The notes under the pieces were generated by a model. It saw only the letters and a program-made list of their open reading frames with translations, was not told the origin of the DNA and searched no databases. This document shows, piece by piece, positions 5,984 through 11,332 of a DNA stretch of 11,332 bases. Positions within the stretch are counted from its first letter, which is position 1. Each line of letters starts with the position of its first letter. Made by a program: the position numbers and the translations under genes. Source of the stretch: JANRIZ01 sp033764445 (GTDB taxonomy: Bacteria; Verrucomicrobiota; Verrucomicrobiia; JAWXBN01); the NCBI GenBank assembly GCA_033764445.1, contig JANRIZ010000154.1:1-11332 (forward strand), read 5' to 3'.

Positions 5984-7558
5984 ATGTCCTACCTTCTCCA
6001 AGTCCGCCATTTCCTCCGCGAAAACAAGGCCATCCTGGTCTGGAGCGCCTTCATCTTCCTGCTGGCCCTGTTCCTGGGATGCTATTTTTCGTTCGCCCTC
6101 CAGAGCAAACTCAGGGAATTTGAACGGGCCAAAAACCAGGACCGCATGCGCAATATTTTTATGGGTCTTTCCGGGGAATCCGACCGCCTTCTGGATCTTC
6201 TGGCCGCCTTCACCTACTGGAAGGACTCCGTCCTCTATGTCAAAAATCCCTCCCGGGCCTATGAAAGGGACAACTACTCCCCGGCCCAGATGGAAAAATC
6301 AAACATCGATCTGGTCATGATCTTTTCCCCCTCCCGCCATCTGCTCTTCGGCCAGATCTACGATGGTCCGGAGCATGCCGCTTCCGGGGTCCCCTCCGAC
6401 CTGGTCTCCCGTCTCACCTCCGAAAGGTCTTTTTTCGACTTCGAGAGGATTGATGGGACACGCTGGGGATTGATCGTCATCGGGGAACGGATTTTTCTGC
6501 TCGCCAACCGCCAGATCACCGATGATCTCCGCAAAAACCATCCGGAGGGTTTCATCATCTTCGGACGCGAACTCGACGGCCCCTTTATCCACCGGATCTC
6601 CGACATGTCCCGCATGAGGTTCACGATGTCGCGGGTCAAGGGCCCGATCCCGACGGGCGCCACCCCCCACCCCACCCTGCAGGACAGTTCGTTCGATGTC
6701 GGCGACGAACGGGACCATCCGAAAAAACTGACGGTTTTTCTCAAGGGGATCATGGGGGATGAGTACCTCCGGCTGGAGGCGACGCCCCCTCCGGAGGCTG
6801 TCCTCCAGTCGGAAAGCAGCGCCCGGCTGCTCATGTTCTTCAATCTCTCCGTCGCGGCACTGATTCTCTCCTACACGGTCATCGTCCTGGGAGAAATCCG
6901 CAAACGCCACTCCGCCCAAACCCTGGCCCAGCAGAATAGCCGCGAGGCGGACCGCGCCCGCATCGATTCGATTCTCCGGGAATCGGAACTCAAAACCCTC
7001 CGTTCCCAGATCAACCCCCATTTTCTCTTCAACAGTCTCAACAGTCTGCGGGCCCTCATCAGCGACAACCCCGAGCGGGCCCGCCAGGCGGTGACCCTCC
7101 TCTCAAGCCTCATGCGCTCCGCCCTGGAAATGGGCCGCAAGGACCTGGTCCCGCTCAGCGAGGAGGTCAAGGCGGTCTCCTACTACCTGCAACTCGAACA
7201 GATCCGCTTCGAGGAAAGATTGAACACGATTTTCAAGATCGGTCCGGGCACCTCCAAGGCCCTGGTGCCGCCGATGATCCTCCAGACGCTCGTCGAAAAC
7301 GCGGTCAAATTCGGGATCGAACCCCGCACGGAGGGGGGCGAGATTCTCATCGAAAGCGCGGTGTCCGCCGATTCCCTGGTCATCCGGGTGCACAGCCCCG
7401 GCTCCCTCCAGGACTCGGACTCCCCCTCCACCCGGCTGGGCTTGATCAACTCCCGCGAACGGATTAAACTGATCTTCGGCGAGCATACCTCCCTGGACCT
7501 GCTGGCCCCCGCCCCCGACACGGTGGTGGCCCAGCTCCGGATTCCGCTGATCCTATGA
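5984..7558 (+). CDS. CHASE4-domain sensor histidine kinase of the LytS/YehU class
   Basis: This is a 524-residue inner-membrane sensor. Transmembrane segments at about 16-39 and 282-305 enclose an extracytoplasmic region of some 240 residues. Its first part (L-L-A-A-F-T-Y-W-K-D and, further on, I-D-L-V-M-I-F) resembles CHASE4, a predicted small-ligand sensor. A short coiled linker leads to the His_kinase core with N-P-H-F-L-F-N, where H346 is the phosphate acceptor. The ATPase part has E-N at 438-439 and L-G-L-I-N at 485-489 followed by S-R-E-R. No PAS, GAF or HAMP domain is evident. ATG 5984 is chosen because the upstream part of the open frame overlaps the previous gene and reads as nonsense, and because TM1 then starts at a normal position; a real Shine-Dalgarno is lacking. 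The stop overlaps the regulator start. The partner is surely the next gene; the ligand is unknown. Confidence 0.93.
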   Translation: MSYLLQVRHFLRENKAILVWSAFIFLLALFLGCYFSFALQSKLREFERAKNQDRMRNIFMGLSGESDRLLDLLAAFTYWKDSVLYVKNPSRAYERDNYSPAQMEKSNIDLVMIFSPSRHLLFGQIYDGPEHAASGVPSDLVSRLTSERSFFDFERIDGTRWGLIVIGERIFLLANRQITDDLRKNHPEGFIIFGRELDGPFIHRISDMSRMRFTMSRVKGPIPTGATPHPTLQDSSFDVGDERDHPKKLTVFLKGIMGDEYLRLEATPPPEAVLQSESSARLLMFFNLSVAALILSYTVIVLGEIRKRHSAQTLAQQNSREADRARIDSILRESELKTLRSQINPHFLFNSLNSLRALISDNPERARQAVTLLSSLMRSALEMGRKDLVPLSEEVKAVSYYLQLEQIRFEERLNTIFKIGPGTSKALVPPMILQTLVENAVKFGIEPRTEGGEILIESAVSADSLVIRVHSPGSLQDSDSPSTRLGLINSRERIKLIFGEHTSLDLLAPAPDTVVAQLRIPLIL

Positions 7559-8307
7559 AATGTCTCATCATCGACGACGAACGTCTGGCCCGCGAGGAAC
7601 TCAAAAAACTCCTCTCGGCCCATCCCCAGGTCCACACCCTGACCGAGGCCAAAAACCCCCACGACGCGCTTCTGCAAATTGCGGAACTGAAACCGGACTT
7701 CCTCTTTCTGGACATCAAAATGCCGGGTCTCGACGGATTCGAATTGCTCGAAAAAATCGAGGGACCGGTCCCTCTGGTCATCTTCACGACGGCCTACTCG
7801 GATTTTGCCCTCAGGGCCTTTGAGGTCAGCGCCCTTGACTACCTCCTCAAACCCATCGATCCGCAACGTCTCTCCGAGGCCCTCAACAAGGTCTCCCACC
7901 AGCTGGCACTGACCGGCGAAAAGGCGGGGACCGATCCGGGTGATCCGCCGGAATCACTCCCCTCGGGTTTGTTGCGGGAAACAGACCGGGTCTTCGTCAA
8001 GGAGAATGAACAATGCTGGTTTGTGGAGGTCCGTCAGATCCGCCGACTCGAAAGCGAGGGCAACTACACCCGCATCCATTTTGACACCCACAAACCGCTG
8101 TTGCTCCGCTCCCTCTCCTCCCTGGAAGCCCGCCTCAATCCAAAGGTTTTCTTCCGCGCCAACCGCGCCCAGATCATCAACCTCAACTACATCGAACACA
8201 TCGAACCCTGGTTCTCCAACAGTTTCAAAGTCCACCTCAAGGGGGGCGACGCCGTGGAACTCTCCCGCCGCCAGGCCAAGGTCTTCCGCGAACAGATGAG
8301 TCTGTGA
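7555..8307 (+). CDS. LytTR-family response regulator
   Basis: This 250-residue cytosolic transcription regulator has a receiver domain at about 1-120, with acidic residues D7 and D8, phospho-acceptor D53, T78 and K99 followed by proline. After a loose Gly/Pro-rich linker (about 122-145) comes a LytTR DNA-binding domain at about 146-250. That domain has the family's E-S-E-G-N-Y-T and F-F-R-A-N-R-A-Q-I-I-N-L stretches. LytTR proteins bind as dimers to pairs of direct-repeat sites upstream of target genes. Its ATG lies inside ATGA, overlapping the kinase stop by four bases, so the two proteins are probably made by coupled translation and form one phosphorelay. No target is shown by the sequence; the AT-rich region before 5383 is a candidate. 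Domain composition and length are typical. Confidence 0.95.
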   Translation: MKCLIIDDERLAREELKKLLSAHPQVHTLTEAKNPHDALLQIAELKPDFLFLDIKMPGLDGFELLEKIEGPVPLVIFTTAYSDFALRAFEVSALDYLLKPIDPQRLSEALNKVSHQLALTGEKAGTDPGDPPESLPSGLLRETDRVFVKENEQCWFVEVRQIRRLESEGNYTRIHFDTHKPLLLRSLSSLEARLNPKVFFRANRAQIINLNYIEHIEPWFSNSFKVHLKGGDAVELSRRQAKVFREQMSL

Positions 8308-8311
8308 CCGC

Positions 8312-8327
8312 CCCGCACTGGTGTGGG
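8312..8327. terminator. Possible short hairpin between convergent genes
   Basis: CCCGCAC at 8312-8318 can pair with GTGTGGG at 8321-8327, including one G-T pair. It nearly fills the 22-base gap between the regulator stop and the metH stop. No T-run follows on either strand, so it is at best a weak bidirectional terminator. Confidence 0.3.
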
Positions 8328-8329
8328 CC

Positions 8330-11300
8330 TTATCCAATGACCGGATGCACGAGCCCGCAGTCACACGTCATGCTGCCCTTGATGAGCGGACCGCTCCCGC
8401 GCCGGTCCTCCGGACGGAATTTCTCGGGGTCGTAGTTGAGCCAGGGTCCCAGCCATTTCTCCACCTCCTGCAGGGTCGTTCCCTTGCGCAGATGATAATC
8501 CAGCATCTGATCCCGCTCGAGTTTGCCGACGGCAAAATATTTGCTCTCCGGATGGCCAAAATACATCCCGCTCACGGAGCTGGCGGGCATCATCGCGCAA
8601 CTCTCGGTCAGCTCGATACCCGCCTCCTTCTGCACCTCCATCAGCTCCCACAGGATTCTCTTTTCCGTATGATCCGGACACGCGGGGTAACCGGGCGCGG
8701 GACGGATTCCCCGATACTCCTCCCGGATGAGCTGTTCGTTGGAAAGGTGCTCCACGCGTCCAAACCCCCAATGTTCGCGCGCCTTTTTATGCAAAAGCTC
8801 CGCAAAGGCCTCGGCCAGACGGTCGGCCAGTGCCTTGGCCATGATGGAATTGTAATCATCATGGTCCCGGTCAAATTCCGCACACAGCTCCGGCAATCCC
8901 TGCCCGGTGGTCACGGCAAAGGTGCCCAGATAATCGGTGACTCCACTCTCCCGGGGCGCAATAAAGTCGGCCAGACAGTGGTACGGCTGACCTTCGGTCT
9001 TCTGGGCCTGCTGCCGCAAAAAGTGGAACGTGGTCAGCCGTTTTTCCCGCGTGGGGTCGGCATACAGCTCCACATCGTCCCCGACCCGGTTGGCATGCCA
9101 GAACCCGTACACGGCACTGGCTTTGAGCCGTTTTTGATCAACGATCCGCGCCAGCAACTTCTGCGCATCCTCAAAAAGTTTCCGGGCCTGCTCGCCCACG
9201 GTCGCATCCTCGAAGATCCGCGGATACCGTCCGCGCAATTCCCACGTATGGAAAAAGGGCGACCAGTCAATGTACGGCACAATCTCGGTCAGGGGGAAAT
9301 CCCGCAGCATGCGCCTGCCGGTGAAGTCCGGCACCGCAATTTGCGCCGCATCCCAGTCGTAAACCTGGGCCTTGGCCCGCGCCAGTTCAATCGCCAGCAT
9401 GGGCTGACCCGCCCGCTTGTTTTCAAATTCCTCCCGCAACCGCTGCTGCTCGAGCCGGTTGTTGGCCTCAAAAAGCGGACGGCTCGTGTCACCCAGCAAC
9501 TGGCTGACAACCGGCACACAGCGCGAGGCATCGATGACATGGACGACGGGCTGGGCATAATGCGGCGCGATCTTGACGGCGGTGTGCGCCTTGCTGGTGG
9601 TCGCCCCGCCAATGAGCAGCGGCACGCGGAATCCCTGCCGCTCCATCTCACGGGCGACATGCATCATCTCATCAAGCGAGGGGGTGATCAGTCCGGAAAG
9701 TCCGATGACATCGGCCCCGATCTCACGCGCCTTTTCCAGAATCCTGTCGCAGGGGGTCATCACCCCCATGTCGGTGACCTCATAGTTGTTGCACGCGAGC
9801 ACCACCCCGACGATGTTCTTGCCGATGTCATGCACGTCGCCCTTGACGGTGGCCATCAGCACCTTGCCCTGCGCCTTGTGCACGGTCCCGGACCGGAGTT
9901 TTTCGGCCTCCATGATCGGCAGCAGATACGCGACGGCCTTTTTCATCACCCGCGCACTTTTGACGACCTGCGGCAGGAACATTTTGCCCGCACCAAAAAG
10001 GTCACCGACAACATTCATCCCGGCCATCAGCGGTCCCTCAATGATCTCAAGGGGCTTGGGATATTTTCCCAGGGCCTCCCGCACGTCCGCATCCACAAAA
10101 TCCGCAATGCCCTTGACCAGCGCATGGCTCAGACGCTCCTCGACGGTGCCCTGGCGCCAGAGGTCTTCGACGACCTCGGCCTTGTCCTTCTTTTTGAGGG
10201 TCTCGGCAAACTGGATCAGCCGCTCGGTCGCATCGGGCCGACGGTTGAGAATCACGTCCTCGACCTTTTCAAGCAGTTCGGACGGTATCTCCGCATAGAC
10301 GGCGAGCTGACCGGCATTGACAATGCCCATGTCCATGCCGGCCCTGATGGCATGATACAAAAAAACCGAATGCATGGCCTCGCGCACGGCATTGTTGCCA
10401 CGGAATGAAAACGAGATGTTGGAGACCCCTCCGCTGACCTTTGCCCTCGGCAGGTTTTCCTTGATCCAGCGGGTGGCATTGATGAAGTCCACGGCGTAGT
10501 TGTTGTGCTCCTCCATCCCGGTGGCCACGGTGAGGATGTTCGGATCAAAAATGATGTCCTCGGGCGGGAACCCGGCTTTTTCGGTGAGCAGTTTGTACGA
10601 CCGGGTGCATATCTCCACGCGGCGCTCAAAGTTGTCGGCCTGTCCCTTCTCATCAAAGGCCATCACCACCACGGCGGCCCCGTAACGACGGACCAGCCGG
10701 GCCTGATGCAAAAATTCCTCCTCGCCGGCCTTGAGACTGATCGAGTTGACGATGGATTTGCCCTGCAAACATTTCAACCCGGCCTCGATGACCGACCACT
10801 TCGAACTGTCCACCATGATGGGTACCTTCGCGATGTCGGGCTCGGAAGCGATGAGGTTCAGGAACTTCACCATGGCGGCCTCGCTGTCGAGCATGCCTTC
10901 ATCCATGTTCACATCAATGACCTGCGCCCCGTTCTCCACCTGCTGCCGCGCAATTTGCAGCGCGGCTTCGTAGTCGCCGGCCAGGATGAGCTTGGCAAAT
11001 TTCGGACTGCCGGTGACGTTGGCGCGCTCGCCGACATTCAGAAAGTTGGATTCAGGACGAACTGTCAAGGCCTCGAGTCCGCTCAGGCGCAGCCAGGGTT
11101 CGGGGGTGGCGGGGTGGCGCGGGGGGCACCCACGGACCGCCTCGGCAATGGCTTTGATGTGCGGCGGGGTGGTCCCGCAGCATCCGCCCACGATGTTGAG
11201 CCAGCCGTTCTGCGCCCACTCGCGCAATTGCGGGGCCAGAGTCTCGGGGGTCTCGGGAAAGCCCGTGGCGGACATGGGATCGGGCAGTCCGGCGTTGGGG

Positions 11301-11332
11301 TAGCAACTGACAAATATCGGGGCGATTCCGGA
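8330..11332 (-). CDS. metH: Cobalamin-dependent methionine synthase (partial, N-terminus outside window)
   Basis: The 1000 C-terminal residues are visible; about 260 should lie beyond the right edge. MetH moves a methyl group from methyltetrahydrofolate through cobalamin to homocysteine, making methionine. Numbered from the window edge, the end of the homocysteine/zinc domain carries P-N-A-G-L-P and G-G-C-C-G-T-T, with zinc ligands C51-C52. The pterin-binding barrel begins near N-V-G-E-R-A-N-V-T-G-S, followed by the cap helices of the cobalamin module. The cobalamin-binding domain has D-V-H-D-I-G with the axial ligand H501. The C-terminal AdoMet activation domain has R877 in R-P-A-P-G-Y-P and P-D-H-T-E-K. 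Spacing between the zinc cysteines, axial histidine and activation-domain arginine matches E. coli MetH within a few residues. No ATG start is meant at 11275: the frame continues to the edge with sequence typical of the family. Any cobalamin or SAM riboswitch would lie outside. Confidence 0.98.
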   Translation of the reverse strand, partial: SGIAPIFVSCYPNAGLPDPMSATGFPETPETLAPQLREWAQNGWLNIVGGCCGTTPPHIKAIAEAVRGCPPRHPATPEPWLRLSGLEALTVRPESNFLNVGERANVTGSPKFAKLILAGDYEAALQIARQQVENGAQVIDVNMDEGMLDSEAAMVKFLNLIASEPDIAKVPIMVDSSKWSVIEAGLKCLQGKSIVNSISLKAGEEEFLHQARLVRRYGAAVVVMAFDEKGQADNFERRVEICTRSYKLLTEKAGFPPEDIIFDPNILTVATGMEEHNNYAVDFINATRWIKENLPRAKVSGGVSNISFSFRGNNAVREAMHSVFLYHAIRAGMDMGIVNAGQLAVYAEIPSELLEKVEDVILNRRPDATERLIQFAETLKKKDKAEVVEDLWRQGTVEERLSHALVKGIADFVDADVREALGKYPKPLEIIEGPLMAGMNVVGDLFGAGKMFLPQVVKSARVMKKAVAYLLPIMEAEKLRSGTVHKAQGKVLMATVKGDVHDIGKNIVGVVLACNNYEVTDMGVMTPCDRILEKAREIGADVIGLSGLITPSLDEMMHVAREMERQGFRVPLLIGGATTSKAHTAVKIAPHYAQPVVHVIDASRCVPVVSQLLGDTSRPLFEANNRLEQQRLREEFENKRAGQPMLAIELARAKAQVYDWDAAQIAVPDFTGRRMLRDFPLTEIVPYIDWSPFFHTWELRGRYPRIFEDATVGEQARKLFEDAQKLLARIVDQKRLKASAVYGFWHANRVGDDVELYADPTREKRLTTFHFLRQQAQKTEGQPYHCLADFIAPRESGVTDYLGTFAVTTGQGLPELCAEFDRDHDDYNSIMAKALADRLAEAFAELLHKKAREHWGFGRVEHLSNEQLIREEYRGIRPAPGYPACPDHTEKRILWELMEVQKEAGIELTESCAMMPASSVSGMYFGHPESKYFAVGKLERDQMLDYHLRKGTTLQEVEKWLGPWLNYDPEKFRPEDRRGSGPLIKGSMTCDCGLVHPVIG

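Noticed and set aside
8321..10408. Plus-strand open frame of 695 codons antisense to metH
   Set aside because: It lies wholly over the conserved metH coding frame, reads as low-complexity His/Gly/Pro/Leu-rich protein with no domain, and is the kind of antisense opening expected in G+C-rich genes.

Overview
The window is a G+C-rich stretch of ordinary bacterial chromosome with eight protein genes, two of them cut by the window edges, and one tRNA gene. No integrase, transposase, phage gene, CRISPR array or plasmid function is visible. A Hanks-type kinase, a membrane-fused spermidine-synthase-like protein, cobalamin-dependent methionine synthase and starts that mostly lack a clear Shine-Dalgarno would fit a Gram-negative of the Verrucomicrobiota/PVC type. 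That placement is only an inference from gene style; no marker here fixes it.

Left part (1-1466, plus strand). The window opens inside a gene whose C-terminus is a run of Ala-Pro dipeptides written as a hexanucleotide tandem repeat; it stops at 169-171. A YfcE-type metallophosphoesterase starts 21 bases later, probably in the same transcript. Then come a tRNA-Asn(GUU) gene with its own candidate promoter and an unrecognised exported protein of about 208 residues.

Middle (1521-5147). A soluble Ser/Thr protein kinase on the minus strand and a multi-spanning membrane protein fused to a spermidine-synthase-like methyltransferase-fold domain on the plus strand are divergent, with only 18 bases between their start codons. 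The kinase tail holds two copies of a helical module. The synthase-like domain keeps the nucleotide-binding motifs, but the usual polyamine-site residues are replaced.

Right-middle (5148-8307, plus strand). A 235-base, locally AT-rich intergenic region with an inverted repeat, a 10-base direct repeat and a candidate promoter leads into an unrecognised soluble 178-residue protein. It is followed by a CHASE4 sensor kinase of the LytS/YehU class and a LytTR response regulator that overlap by ATGA. The sensor probably reads an extracytoplasmic signal and the regulator binds DNA. The orphan gene just upstream is the natural first candidate for a target or accessory.

Right part (8330-11332, minus strand). 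Most of metH (cobalamin-dependent methionine synthase) runs off the right edge and converges on the regulator gene with 22 bases between stops.

No new system can be declared from this sequence. The best leads are the duplicated kinase C-terminal module, the CHASE4-LytS/LytTR unit with its orphan partner and structured upstream region, and the Ala-Pro repeat tail.
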